Shown one piece after another: positions 35,874 through 47,616 of a stretch of DNA of 64,000 nucleotides. Where the stretch lies: NCBI RefSeq assembly GCF_005938655.1, contig NZ_VCQT01000008.1, positions 34,241-98,240 of the forward strand. Reading direction: 5' to 3'. The DNA is from Alloalcanivorax gelatiniphagus. Lineage in GTDB: Bacteria; Pseudomonadota; Gammaproteobacteria; Pseudomonadales; Alcanivoracaceae. A program made the translations under genes and the position numbers. A model generated the notes under the pieces. That model searched no databases and was not told the origin of the DNA. It saw only the letters and a program-made list of their open reading frames with translations. Positions within the stretch are counted from its first letter, which is position 1, and each line of letters opens with the position of its first letter.

Positions 35874-37228
35874 TCCAGTTCCAGCTTTTTCAGCCGGTAG
35901 CGCAGGGAACGGAAGGTCATGCCCAGTTTCCTGGCGGCGGCGGTGCGGTTCCAATGGGTGGCGTCCAGCGCCCGCAGAATTTCCTGTTTCTCGATTTCCT
36001 GAAGGTAATCCTCCAGCGGTAGCTGCGGGTGGCGGCCGGGCACCTGGCCGGCTTCCGGCCGGGCGCCCTGGTCGCCGGCGGGCAGGTGCAGATGGGCCGG
36101 CTCGATGCGCCGGTCCTCGCACAGGGTCATGGCCCGCTCCAGAATATTTTCCAGTTCACGCACGTTACCGGGGAAGTCGTAGTCGCACAGGGCGGCCATG
36201 GCCGCTTCGCCGACCGCCGGTGGCGGCGTTTCCCAGGCATCGCCCAGACGCCGCAGCACATGTTCCACCAGGGCGGGGATGTCCTCGGTGCGCTCGCGCA
36301 GGGGCGGCACATGGGCCTCGATCACATTGAGCCGGTAGTAGAGATCCTGGCGGAAGCGGCCCGCGTTCATCTCCGCGCCCAGGTCCCGGTGGGTGGCGCA
36401 GAGAATGCGCAGGTTGACCGCCACTTCCCGTGACTCGCCCACCGGGCGCACGGTCTTTTCCTGGATGGCGCGCAGCAGTTTCACCTGCATATGCAGGGGC
36501 AGGTCGGCCACTTCGTCGAGAAACAGGGTACCGCCGTCGGCTTCGCGGAACAGACCCTTACGGTCCTCCACGGCGCCGGTGAAGCTGCCTTTGCGGTGGC
36601 CGAAGAACTCGCTCTCCATCAACTCGGAGGGAATGGCGCCACAGTTGACCGCCACGAACGGCTTCTCCCGGCGGGGGCCGAGACCGTGGATCAGCCGGGC
36701 CACCCGCTCCTTGCCGCTGCCGGATTCGCCGCTGATATAGATCGGTGCCTGGCTGCGCGCCAGCTTGCGGATCTGCTGTTTGAGGGCGGCCATGGCCGGG
36801 CCCTGGCCGATCAGGCTGTCTTCCTCGCCGCCGGCCGTGTCGTTGGCGCCGGTGCGGCTGATGCCCAGGCCGTCCTCGATCAGCTGGCGCAGGCGGTCCA
36901 GTGCCACCGGCTTGGCGATGAAATCGTAGGCCCCCAGTTTCATGGCCTCGGTGGCCATTTCCATATTGCCGTAGGCGGTGATCACCGCCACCGGCATCTG
37001 CGGGGCGCGGGCGGCGGCGTGGCGGATCAGATCCAGGCCGGTGCCGTCGCCCAGATTCATATCGGTGAGGCACAGATCGAAGGCGCCGCCGTCGAGCAGG
37101 CGCCGGCCTTCGTCCAGCGACGCCGCGGCGGTGGCGTCCAATTTCATTCTTCCCAGGGTGATGACGAGCAGTTCCCGCAAATCCGCTTCGTCATCCACTA
37201 CCAAAACACGGGGCGTGGTTATTTTCAT
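35840..37228 (-). CDS. pilR: sigma-54-dependent response regulator PilR
   Basis: A 462-residue NtrC-type activator. The receiver domain has its phospho-acceptor at D56 (LCLTDMNLG). The AAA+ domain has ISGESGSGKE (165-174) and GSFTGA (214-219), a one-residue variant of the sigma-54 contact loop GAFTGA. The C-terminal Fis-type helix-turn-helix is in NRTAAARKLGM. PilR activates major pilin transcription; no pilA is in the window. ATG 37228 is used because the 33 upstream in-frame residues are not protein-like. It starts 2 bp after pilS. Confidence 0.94.
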   Translation of the reverse strand: MKITTPRVLVVDDEADLRELLVITLGRMKLDATAAASLDEGRRLLDGGAFDLCLTDMNLGDGTGLDLIRHAAARAPQMPVAVITAYGNMEMATEAMKLGAYDFIAKPVALDRLRQLIEDGLGISRTGANDTAGGEEDSLIGQGPAMAALKQQIRKLARSQAPIYISGESGSGKERVARLIHGLGPRREKPFVAVNCGAIPSELMESEFFGHRKGSFTGAVEDRKGLFREADGGTLFLDEVADLPLHMQVKLLRAIQEKTVRPVGESREVAVNLRILCATHRDLGAEMNAGRFRQDLYYRLNVIEAHVPPLRERTEDIPALVEHVLRRLGDAWETPPPAVGEAAMAALCDYDFPGNVRELENILERAMTLCEDRRIEPAHLHLPAGDQGARPEAGQVPGRHPQLPLEDYLQEIEKQEILRALDATHWNRTAAARKLGMTFRSLRYRLKKLELDQDDGDDDSSE

Positions 37229-37230
37229 GG

Positions 37231-38778
37231 TTATTGAAACTGCCGATCCGGGTGGGCACAGGTTATCACAAAGCGCGCGCCCGGGCGGGCGTCCTCGTGG
37301 TCCAGGGTGGCCTGGTTGGCCTGACACAGCTGGCGGCTGACATACAGGCCCAGGCCGTTGCCCTGGTCGCTGGTGGTGTGGAAGGGTTCGAACAGGTGGG
37401 CGGCGGCCTGGGCCGACACCCCGGGGCCGTCGTCGCGGACCGCCACCCAGGGCAGGCCGGTGCGCGTGTGCTGGCCGTAGCTCAGGGTGACCCGGCTTGC
37501 CGGTCCGGCGTGGGCAAAGGCGTTGCCGATCAGGTTGTCCATCACCTGCTGAAACTGGCTGCGGTCGAAACGGATCTCCAGGCTGCCGTCCCCCTGTTCC
37601 ACGCGCAGCCGCTCGGGCGCGGTGCCGCGCTGGTGCCAGCCGGCGGCCAGTTCCTCCACCGCATCGGCCAGCAGGAAGCGGGCCGCCTGGCCCCGGGGCC
37701 GCCGGGACAGGTCCAGCACGTCGCTGATAATGCCGTTCACCCGTTGCACATGGTTGCGGATGATGGTCAGCAGGCGGGCGTCCTCGGCGCTGGCGCCGTC
37801 CTCCTGGAGTAACTCGGCGGCCTGGCTGATGGCGCTCAGCGGGTTGCGGATCTCATGGGCCAGGGTGGCGGACAGGCGCCCCAGGGACGCCAGGTTCAAC
37901 TGCTGGGCCTCCTGGGCGATGCGGGCGGTGTCCTCAAGAAATACCAGGGTCAGCGCTTCGTGGCCGGTGTCCAGGTCGGCGAAGCGGGAATTCACCTCCG
38001 GGGATTGCCGCGACAGCCGCAGCGGCGGCGGCACCAGGTGCGGCGCGTCTCGCCAATCGCGGTGGCGCTCGATCAGGGCCCGGGGCAGGTGCTGGCCGAC
38101 CATGGACTGGGCGAAATAGCCGTCCGCCGAGGGGTTGGATTGCAGCACCTGATAGTCGTCGTCGAACACCATCACGCCGGTGCGCATGCGCGCCACGATC
38201 TGCTGATTGAGCGCTTCCAGGCGTTGGATCGCCACCCGCTGGCGGGCGGCGATCACTTCGCTGCGTTCCAGGCGGCTGGCGATCTGCTGGATGATCAGCG
38301 ACACCATGAAGAAAGCAATGCCCAGCAGGCCCGCCTCGGTGAGCTGGAACGGGTCGCGGTCGCCGATCTGGGTGGCGAAATAGAACTGCTCGAACATCAC
38401 GGTGAGGGTGGCCAGGGCGGCGATCAGAAAACCCAGGCGCCCGCGCAGAAGGATATTGCCGGCGGCCACGTTGACCAGCAGCAACACCGCCAGGCCCCCC
38501 TCCAGGCCGCCGTTGGAATGCACCACCAGCCCCAGTACCAGCACGTCGATGACCAGGGCCAGCGGCTGGGCCCAATTGGGCTTGCGCAGCCGCCGGGTGT
38601 AGTCGGCGGCGGAAGAGATCAGGGTCAGCAGCAGATAGGCGGAGACGGTGACTTCGAACAGCCGTGGCAGGTACTGCCCGATCATCCGGTCACTCAGATA
38701 AAACGAGGCCAGCAGCACCGCCGCGATGACGATGCGGTAAAGGTTGTAGATGCGCGCCGCGGTCCAGCTAGAGTTCAT
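37231..38778 (-). CDS. pilS: sensor histidine kinase PilS
   Basis: A 515-residue kinase. Six hydrophobic helices (about 15-185) form the PilS-type membrane sensor, which in P. aeruginosa senses pilin levels in the membrane. A PAS-like region follows. HisKA has L-A-H-E-I-R-N-P-L near residue 309, then HATPase_c with N box NLIGNAFAHA and G boxes DDGPGV and GNGLGL. It phosphorylates PilR, encoded 2 bp downstream. Its start overlaps the PP0621-like gene by 11 bp. Confidence 0.93.
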   Translation of the reverse strand: MNSSWTAARIYNLYRIVIAAVLLASFYLSDRMIGQYLPRLFEVTVSAYLLLTLISSAADYTRRLRKPNWAQPLALVIDVLVLGLVVHSNGGLEGGLAVLLLVNVAAGNILLRGRLGFLIAALATLTVMFEQFYFATQIGDRDPFQLTEAGLLGIAFFMVSLIIQQIASRLERSEVIAARQRVAIQRLEALNQQIVARMRTGVMVFDDDYQVLQSNPSADGYFAQSMVGQHLPRALIERHRDWRDAPHLVPPPLRLSRQSPEVNSRFADLDTGHEALTLVFLEDTARIAQEAQQLNLASLGRLSATLAHEIRNPLSAISQAAELLQEDGASAEDARLLTIIRNHVQRVNGIISDVLDLSRRPRGQAARFLLADAVEELAAGWHQRGTAPERLRVEQGDGSLEIRFDRSQFQQVMDNLIGNAFAHAGPASRVTLSYGQHTRTGLPWVAVRDDGPGVSAQAAAHLFEPFHTTSDQGNGLGLYVSRQLCQANQATLDHEDARPGARFVITCAHPDRQFQ

Positions 38779-39016
38779 GCCGCTCCAGGTACAGGCGCTG
38801 GTGTTCCTGGCTGCAGAACGCCAGCCCGCGATGGCGGAATGACTCGCCCTCCGGAACGTGCACGCCGCACTGGCGGCATTTGATCATTTTCTCGCTGCGC
38901 GGCGCGGCATCGCGCCCGCCGCCGCTGGCGCCACCGGAGGCGTTCAGCAGGCGCCGGGCCAGCCGCCAGCCGAGATACACCACCGCCGCCAGAATCAGCA
39001 GCCGAATCAAACCCAT
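38768..39016 (-). CDS. PP0621-family small zinc-ribbon-like membrane protein
   Basis: An 82-residue protein. One N-terminal membrane helix (LIRLLILAAVVYLGW) is followed by a Gly/Ser linker and a C-terminal C-R-Q-C-G-V-H-V and C-S-Q-E-H unit that probably binds zinc. It matches the small PP0621 family found upstream of pilS in pseudomonads. Function is unknown. It is co-directional with and overlaps pilS. Confidence 0.8.
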   Translation of the reverse strand: MGLIRLLILAAVVYLGWRLARRLLNASGGASGGGRDAAPRSEKMIKCRQCGVHVPEGESFRHRGLAFCSQEHQRLYLERHEL

Positions 39017-39109
39017 GTGGATCTCCCCTAAGGCCCGACCGGGCTGTTGTCTGTGAAGGGCGGGCGGCTACAGAGTACAATCAGCGCTCCACGGAGAAAA
39101 GGCGGTACT

Positions 39110-40735
39110 ATGCGACTCGTAATGGCCCAGCGGAATCCGCTGGTCGGCGATATTGAAGGCAACGCCCGGGCGGTGGTGGCCGCCACCCGCGAAGCGCGCA
39201 CCCTGCTGGGCGCGGAACTGGTGCTGTTCCCCGAGTTGATGCTCACCGGTTACCCCCCGGAAGACCTGTTGCTGCGCCCCAGCCTCAATACCCGCATCGA
39301 TGAAGCGCTGGCCAGCATTGGCGAGAGCATCGAGGTTCCGGTGGTGATCGGCTATCCGGCGGTGCGCAACGGCGTGCGCCGCAATACCGCCGGGGTGCTG
39401 TTCCCCGGCGACAGCCGCCCGCGCCACGAATATTTCAAACAGTGCCTGCCCAACTACCGGGTGTTCGACGAAAAACGCTACTTCCAGGCCGGCGACCAGC
39501 CCTGCGTGTTTGAACTGGGCGGCGAGCGGCTGGCGCTCACCATCTGCGAGGACATCTGGTTTCCGCAGCCGGCGGCGCGGGCCGCCGAGGCCGGCGCCAC
39601 CTGCGTGCTCAACCTGAACGCCTCGCCGTTCCGGTTGGGGAAACAGGACGAACGCATTGAGCAGGTGCAGGCCCGGGCCCGGGAAACCGGCCTGCCGGTG
39701 CTGTACTGCAACCTGATCGGCGGCCAGGACGAACTGGTGTTCGACGGCGCCTCCTTCGTGGTCGCCGGTGATGGCGAGGTGCGGGTGCAGGGCGCCAGCT
39801 TCGAGGAAGCCCTGGTGCCGGTGGACCTGGCCCACGAGCACGGCGGGCTGACGCCGCGCGGCGAGATGCTGCCGCCGCCGGAGGCGGAGGAAAGTCTGTA
39901 CCGCGCTCTGGTGCTGGCGACCCGGGACTACGTCAACAAGAACGGTTTCAAGGGCGCCCTGCTGGGGTTGTCCGGCGGCATCGATTCGGCGCTGACCCTG
40001 GCGGTGGCGGTGGACGCCCTGGGCCCGGAACGGGTGGAGGCGGTGATGATGCCGTTCCGCTATACCGCGGCGATCAGCATCGAGGACGCGGAGCAACAGG
40101 CCCGCGCCCTGCGGGTGCACTACCGGGTGCTGCCCATCGAGCCGGCGTTCAACGGCTTCATGGAGATCCTCGAGGAACCGTTCGCCGGGCTCTCCACCGA
40201 CACCACCGAGGAAAACCTGCAGGCGCGCTGCCGCGGCGTGCTGCTGATGGCGCTGTCCAACAAAGGCGGCTCGGTGGTGCTGACCACCGGCAACAAGAGC
40301 GAAATGGCGGTGGGCTACGCCACCCTCTACGGTGATATGGCCGGCGGCTTCTCGGTGCTGAAGGACGTGTTCAAAACCTCGGTGTACAGCATCGCCCGCT
40401 GGCGCAATCAGAAAGCCGGCAGCGAGATTATCCCGGAACGGGTGATCACCCGGCCGCCCTCGGCGGAACTGGCCCCGGACCAGGTGGACTCGGACTCGCT
40501 GCCCGGTTACGACGAGCTGGATGCGATCCTGGAGCGGTATGTGGAGCAGGACATGAGCGCCGAAGCGGTGATCCGCGACGGCTTCGACCGCGACACCGTG
40601 TACCGGGTGGTGAAGCTCACCGACCGCAACGAGTACAAGCGCCGTCAAGCGGCGGTGGGGCCCCGGGTCAGCCGCCGCGCCTTCGGCAAGGACCGGCGTT
40701 ATCCGATCACCAATGGTTGGCGGCCCGGGGATTGA
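39110..40735 (+). CDS. nadE: glutamine-dependent NAD+ synthetase
   Basis: A 541-residue two-domain enzyme converting deamido-NAD to NAD. The N-terminal nitrilase-type glutaminase domain (1-270) has FPELMLTGYPPEDLL (catalytic Glu), a Lys region and the later Cys-containing strands. The C-terminal synthetase has LSGGIDSALT (about 287-296) as ATP loop and GNKSEMAVGY. The fused glutaminase means glutamine rather than ammonia is the nitrogen source. ATG 39110 has GGAG in the upstream region. Confidence 0.96.
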   Translation: MRLVMAQRNPLVGDIEGNARAVVAATREARTLLGAELVLFPELMLTGYPPEDLLLRPSLNTRIDEALASIGESIEVPVVIGYPAVRNGVRRNTAGVLFPGDSRPRHEYFKQCLPNYRVFDEKRYFQAGDQPCVFELGGERLALTICEDIWFPQPAARAAEAGATCVLNLNASPFRLGKQDERIEQVQARARETGLPVLYCNLIGGQDELVFDGASFVVAGDGEVRVQGASFEEALVPVDLAHEHGGLTPRGEMLPPPEAEESLYRALVLATRDYVNKNGFKGALLGLSGGIDSALTLAVAVDALGPERVEAVMMPFRYTAAISIEDAEQQARALRVHYRVLPIEPAFNGFMEILEEPFAGLSTDTTEENLQARCRGVLLMALSNKGGSVVLTTGNKSEMAVGYATLYGDMAGGFSVLKDVFKTSVYSIARWRNQKAGSEIIPERVITRPPSAELAPDQVDSDSLPGYDELDAILERYVEQDMSAEAVIRDGFDRDTVYRVVKLTDRNEYKRRQAAVGPRVSRRAFGKDRRYPITNGWRPGD

Positions 40736-40740
40736 GGCAG

Positions 40741-40800
40741 CGCGGCTGAAGCCGCTCCCACGGCGAATCCATCGACCGTAGGAGCGGCTTCAGCCGCGAT
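40741..40800. repeat. inverted pair of REP-like elements
   Basis: The inverse copy at 40741-40761 and the direct copy at 40778-40800 fill the gap between the convergent nadE and bamD genes and could fold into a long hairpin. No other terminator is seen here. Confidence 0.88.
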
Positions 40801-40805
40801 AAGGG

Positions 40806-41624
40806 TTACAACAAATCGAAGGTCAGCAGACTCAGCAGGCCTTTGTGTTCATTCGGCCACCAGGCCAGATCCACCTCGCCGTCCTTGTCCAGGTAGCCGC
40901 TGTCCGGGTAGTTGTCCTGGAGGATACGGCGGCTTTTGGCGGCCAGCTCCGGCTGATCCAGGCGCTGGTAGCCGGCGGTCATGATCGCCAGGGCCTCCGG
41001 CACCAGCGGCGTGCGCTGGTAGTGCTGGACCACGTACTGGGCCCGGTTGATGGCGGCGATGTAGGCGCCGCGGCGGGCATAGTAGCGGGCCACGTGCAGT
41101 TCATGGCGGGCCATTTCGTTGCGGATAAACACCATGCGGCTGCGGGCATCCGGCGCGTACTCGCTGTCCGGGAAGCGGGTCACCAGGCGCTCGAAATCCT
41201 CGAAGGAGTCGGTGGCGGAGGTCAGATCCCGGGCGGATTTGTCGGTGGTCATGAAGGAGTCGAAGAAGCTGCGCTCCATATAGAAGTTGGCCAGGCCCTG
41301 CATGTACAGCGCGTAGTCCAGCCTCGGGTGGGCCGGGTAGCTACGCATGAATCGCTGGGCGGCGACCACGGTTTCCGGGTACTCCTGGGACCGGAAGTGG
41401 GCGTAAATCAGGTCCAGCTGCGCCTGTTCGGCGTAGCGGCCATAGGGGAAGCGGGCCTCCAGTTCCTTGAGCCGGTCGATGGCCGTCAGGTAGTTATTGG
41501 AGTCCATGGCGCTCTGCGCCTCACGATATTGGGCGGCCTCGGTACGTTCCGGGCTTTCCTCCGGCTTGCTGGCGCAGGCGCCCAACAACAGGGCGGCCAG
41601 CAGCGGCCATATCAGTCTCGGCAT
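40806..41624 (-). CDS. bamD: outer membrane assembly lipoprotein BamD
   Basis: A 272-residue lipoprotein with lipobox L-G-A-C at Cys17. It is built of TPR-like helical repeats (YREAQSAMDSNNYLTAIDRL; RFPYGRYAEQAQLDLIYAHF; RFPDSEYAPDARSRM). BamD is an essential part of the BAM complex that inserts beta-barrel proteins. ATG 41624 starts right at the signal peptide; the in-frame upstream stretch crosses the divergent rluD promoter region. Confidence 0.95.
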   Translation of the reverse strand: MPRLIWPLLAALLLGACASKPEESPERTEAAQYREAQSAMDSNNYLTAIDRLKELEARFPYGRYAEQAQLDLIYAHFRSQEYPETVVAAQRFMRSYPAHPRLDYALYMQGLANFYMERSFFDSFMTTDKSARDLTSATDSFEDFERLVTRFPDSEYAPDARSRMVFIRNEMARHELHVARYYARRGAYIAAINRAQYVVQHYQRTPLVPEALAIMTAGYQRLDQPELAAKSRRILQDNYPDSGYLDKDGEVDLAWWPNEHKGLLSLLTFDLL

Positions 41625-41681
41625 TTTTTCCTCGGTACGACGGGGTACAATGGTGCGCCTATTGTAATCACAGGTCGGACT

Positions 41682-42653
41682 ATGGGACATCTTGGCGGCG
41701 AGAAAATTCAGCGCACCGAGCAGGTGAGCGAGCAGTACGCCGGGTCAAGGCTGGATCAGGCCGCCGCCGAATTGTTCGACGGCTTCTCCCGATCACGGCT
41801 GCAAGGCTGGATCAAGGACGGTGTACTCACCGTCAACGGCCGCCCGGCGCGGCCCAAGGACAAGCTGCTGGGCGGCGAGGCTCTGACCCTGGAGGTGGAG
41901 CTGGAACCGGAGATCGACGACCGGCCCCAGGCCATCGAACTGCCGGTGGTTTATGAGGACGAGGACCTGATGGTGATCAACAAGCCGTCCGGTCTGGTGG
42001 TGCACCCGGCCGCCGGCCACGCCGATGGCACCCTGCTCAACGGCCTGCTGCACCTGGACCAGCGCCTTTCCGGTCTGCCCCGGGCCGGTATCGTGCACCG
42101 GCTGGACCGGGACACCACCGGCCTGATGGTGGTGGCGCGCTCGGTGGAGGCGCACACTGGCCTAGTGGCGCAGCTGCAGGACAAGAGCCTGTACCGCGAG
42201 TACGAGGCGGTGGCGGTGGGCGTGATGACCGGCGGCGGTACCGTGGACGCGCCCATGGGGCGCCACCCGGTGGATCGCAAGCGCCAGGCGGTGGTGGAGC
42301 ACGGCGGCAAGAACGCGGTGACCCACTATCGGGTGCTGGACCGCTACCGGGCCCACACCCGGGTGCAGGTGCGCCTGGAAACCGGCCGCACCCACCAGAT
42401 CCGGGTGCACCTGGCCTACCGCCGCTACCCGCTGGTGGGGGATCCCTTGTACGGTGGGCGCCTGAAGTTGCCCGCCGGCGCCAGCGAACAGCTGCGCGAG
42501 ACCCTGCGCCGGTTCCCCCGCCAGGCCCTGCACGCTCGAAAACTGGGGCTGGTGCACCCGGCCAGCGGCGAATACCTGGAATTCGAGGCACCCCTGCCGG
42601 CGGATTTCCAAGCACTGATCCAGGCCCTGGAGGCGGATCGGGAGGACCCATGA
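41682..42653 (+). CDS. rluD: 23S rRNA pseudouridine synthase RluD
   Basis: A 323-residue enzyme that makes pseudouridines 1911, 1915 and 1917 in helix 69. The N-terminal S4 domain (about 18-75) binds RNA; the catalytic Asp142 lies in HRLDRDTTG. It is divergent from bamD, the classical bamD/rluD pair. Its stop overlaps the YfiH gene by 4 bp. Confidence 0.95.
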   Translation: MGHLGGEKIQRTEQVSEQYAGSRLDQAAAELFDGFSRSRLQGWIKDGVLTVNGRPARPKDKLLGGEALTLEVELEPEIDDRPQAIELPVVYEDEDLMVINKPSGLVVHPAAGHADGTLLNGLLHLDQRLSGLPRAGIVHRLDRDTTGLMVVARSVEAHTGLVAQLQDKSLYREYEAVAVGVMTGGGTVDAPMGRHPVDRKRQAVVEHGGKNAVTHYRVLDRYRAHTRVQVRLETGRTHQIRVHLAYRRYPLVGDPLYGGRLKLPAGASEQLRETLRRFPRQALHARKLGLVHPASGEYLEFEAPLPADFQALIQALEADREDP

Positions 42654-43399
42654 CCCTGCCCGACATCAGCCAGTGGCTGCACCCGGAGTGGCGCCCCCAT
42701 CCCCGGGTGCGCACCCTGGTCACCACCCGGCTGGGGCGGCACTCGCCGCCCCCCTGGCACGGCTTTAACCTGGGCATGAACTGCGGTGACGAACCGGAAC
42801 GGGTGGAGCAGGCCCGTCGCCATCTGCACAAGCTGCTGGGCACCGACCATCCGCCGGCCTGGCTGCGCCAGGTGCACGGGGACCGGCTGATCGCCGCCGG
42901 CGACCCGGACAACGAGGCCGACGGCGTGTGGACCGACCAGGCCGGCTGGCCCTGTGCGGTGCTCACCGCGGACTGCCTGCCGGTGCTGCTGGCGCGTACC
43001 GACGGCAGCGCGGTGGCGGCGGTGCACGCCGGCTGGCGCGGGCTGCGCGCCGGCATTCTGGCGCGGGCGGTGGCCACGCTGGCCCCGGATGGCCAGGCCC
43101 TGTCCGCCTGGCTGGGGCCGGCGATTTCCGACCGCGCCTATCAGGTGGGGGAGGACGTGCACCGGGCATTTCTGGCCCTGGGCCCGGAGTATGCGCGGGC
43201 CTTCAGCCGGGACAGCCAGCCCGGCCACTGGCGCTTTTCTCTTACCCACGCGGCCAGCCTGGCCCTGGCGGCGGCCGGCGTGGCCGACATCGCCGGCGGC
43301 GACCATTGCACCGCCTCGGACCCGCGCCATTTCTATTCCTACCGGGCGGAGGGCCAGACCGGTCGTTTCGCCAGCCTGATCTGGTTGGCGCCGGCCTGA
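42650..43399 (+). CDS. pgeF: YfiH/PgeF-family purine nucleoside phosphorylase (polyphenol oxidase family)
   Basis: A 249-residue protein of the former laccase-like DUF152 family. Metal-site signatures TADCLPVLL (Cys), AVHAGWRGL (His) and the end motif SYRAEGQTGR are present. Members act on purine nucleosides and have been linked to peptidoglycan editing in E. coli. It overlaps rluD by 4 bp and precedes clpB, the conserved order. Confidence 0.9.
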   Translation: MTLPDISQWLHPEWRPHPRVRTLVTTRLGRHSPPPWHGFNLGMNCGDEPERVEQARRHLHKLLGTDHPPAWLRQVHGDRLIAAGDPDNEADGVWTDQAGWPCAVLTADCLPVLLARTDGSAVAAVHAGWRGLRAGILARAVATLAPDGQALSAWLGPAISDRAYQVGEDVHRAFLALGPEYARAFSRDSQPGHWRFSLTHAASLALAAAGVADIAGGDHCTASDPRHFYSYRAEGQTGRFASLIWLAPA

Positions 43400-43425
43400 C
43401 GGCCCGGGGGGGGGAATACGCCCCC

Positions 43426-43448
43426 GTAGGAGCGGCTTCAGCCGCGAT
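43426..43448 (+). repeat. single REP-like element
   Basis: GTAGGAGCGGCTTCAGCCGC plus GAT lies 26 bp after the pgeF stop and 36 bp before the clpB heat-shock promoter. There is no inverted partner nearby. Confidence 0.85.
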
Positions 43449-43484
43449 CCTGTTTGACCCTGATCAATATCCACCGTCCCGCCT

Positions 43485-43512
43485 CTTGAAACCTTCACGT
43501 AAGCCCGCATTT
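43485..43512 (+). promoter_or_regulatory. sigma-32 heat-shock promoter of clpB
   Basis: CTTGAAA (43485-43491), a 13-bp spacer and CCGCATTT (43505-43512) match the sigma-32 consensus CTTGAAA / CCCCATnT with one mismatch in the -10 and none in the -35. Confidence 0.8.
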
Positions 43513-43593
43513 TAAGTTCAGTTTTTGAACAGTCGGCCGAGGGCCGGTCGCCGTTTGACGGGGCCGCCCCGGCGCGCAGAAGGAGTACACAGA

Positions 43594-46200
<2,607 letters not shown>

Positions 46201-46250
46201 CGCCATCGCCCCAGGCGCCCTTGACCAGCAACGCAAGTGCCCAACAACCA

Positions 46251-46277
46251 AGGGCCGGGATTCCCGGCCCTTTTTTT
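46251..46277 (+). terminator. clpB terminator
   Basis: AGGGCCGGG and CCCGGCCCT form a 9-bp stem around a three-base loop, followed by seven T residues. Confidence 0.92.
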
Positions 46278-46284
46278 ATGGTTC

Positions 46285-46373
46285 ATCGCGGCTGAAGCCG
46301 CTCCTACGGTAACCCCGGCCGGTGACGGCGACCCCAAAGCGGAGCTGTGAGTAGGAGCGACTTCAGTCGCGAT
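46285..46373. repeat. inverted pair of REP-like elements
   Basis: The inverse copy at 46285-46307 has the GCGGCTGAAGCCGC core. The direct copy at 46351-46373 has the GCGACTTCAGTCGC core. The mix of two core variants is the same as in the pair at 536-600. Confidence 0.88.
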
Positions 46374-46397
46374 GACAGTAGCACCGGAGTTGATCGA

Positions 46398-46462
46398 GGA
46401 AGGGCGTCGCTTACTGAGCCGCCCCGGCCGGAGCGAAATGTCCGGCCAAAGCGCGATGAACC
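46398..46462. repeat. extragenic repeat module, copy 2
   Basis: Second copy of the block at 612-678. Here GGCCGGA (46426-46432) and TCCGGCC (46441-46447) form a perfect stem around GCGAAATG. It ends 15 bp from the stop of the minus-strand sterol desaturase-family gene, as copy 1 does for the acyl-CoA reductase. Confidence 0.75.
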
Positions 46463-46476
46463 TTTTCGCCTGCCTT

Positions 46477-47610
46477 TCAGGGCTTGGCGCCGCGGTCCCG
46501 GCGGAACGGGAACGAGAGCTGCCGCACCACCCCTTCCGGCACCCGGGTGCTGGCCCGGGTGCCGTAGCGGGCGGCCAGCCGGTCTGGCATGAACAGGGTG
46601 CCGAACAGCTTGTCGTAAACCGGCAGAAAGGCGGCGTAGTTCTTGTCCACCGCCTCATCCTCGGAGGAGTGATGCCAATGGTGGAACTCCGGCGTGGCGA
46701 TCAGCCAGCGCACCACGGGGAAGCGGAAGCGCACATTGGCGTGGATGAAGATGGCGTGGAACGAGATGAACACCAGATAGGCGTACACCGCCGACGGCGC
46801 GAAGCCGAACAGAAAGATCGGCAGATAGCCGGCGAAGCGGTTGGCGACGATTTCCACCAGATGCAGACGGGAAGAGGCCATCCAGTCCAACTGCTCGCTG
46901 GAATGATGCACGGCATGGAATTTCCACAGCCAGGGCACCTCGTGGAAGGCCCGATGAATCCAATAGCTGGCCAGATCCACCACCACCAGGATCTCGATGA
47001 ACTGCAGCCACAGAGGCTGCGCCGCCACCCATTGTTGAAAGCCCACGTGCACATGGTCGTGCAGGAATACCTGAATCGGAATGATGGTGAAGAAGCTGAT
47101 CAGCTGCACACCCACATGGCTGAACAGAAAGTACTTCATATCGGTGATCCAGCCCCGGCGCAGCACCCGCTGATCCCGATCCTTGGGATACAGCCGCTCC
47201 AGCGGGATAAACACCAGCGCCAGCACCAGCAGCGTCAGCACGAAGTAGTCCAGCCCGGCGTACAGGCTGCGCCCCTCCACGGCGGGCACATTGATGCGCC
47301 CGGAGCCGAGCAGGGCGGCCATGCAGGCCAGCACCATGCCCACCAGACCATAGCGGGCGTCCGGATGGCGCAGCACGCTGATAAAACCGGACACGAACGC
47401 CACGCCGATGCCGGCGAACAGGATCGCGCGCAGCACGCCGGCATTGTAGAAGCCCCGGAACTCCGGCGTGGTGAACCACTGAGGGAACAGGAAGCAGAAG
47501 CTGGCCAGCAGTGCCAGGCTGCCCAGCCCCACCGCCAGGGTGGCGCTGATGCGCCCCTGGCCGGGAGTCAGGTCCACGTCCTCGAAACGCTCACGCAAAA
47601 ATCGACTCAT
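46477..47610 (-). CDS. sterol desaturase / fatty acid hydroxylase family membrane protein
   Basis: A 377-residue integral membrane di-iron protein. After about four N-terminal hydrophobic helices, the histidine clusters are H-R-A-F-H-E (near 221), H-A-V-H-H-S and F-H-H-W-H-H, as required for the family. It hydroxylates or desaturates a lipid, carotenoid or sterol-like substrate that cannot be deduced. It lies 6 bp after the DUF4124 gene on the same strand, so they probably share a transcript. Confidence 0.88.
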   Translation of the reverse strand: MSRFLRERFEDVDLTPGQGRISATLAVGLGSLALLASFCFLFPQWFTTPEFRGFYNAGVLRAILFAGIGVAFVSGFISVLRHPDARYGLVGMVLACMAALLGSGRINVPAVEGRSLYAGLDYFVLTLLVLALVFIPLERLYPKDRDQRVLRRGWITDMKYFLFSHVGVQLISFFTIIPIQVFLHDHVHVGFQQWVAAQPLWLQFIEILVVVDLASYWIHRAFHEVPWLWKFHAVHHSSEQLDWMASSRLHLVEIVANRFAGYLPIFLFGFAPSAVYAYLVFISFHAIFIHANVRFRFPVVRWLIATPEFHHWHHSSEDEAVDKNYAAFLPVYDKLFGTLFMPDRLAARYGTRASTRVPEGVVRQLSFPFRRDRGAKP

Positions 47611-47616
47611 GACGGC

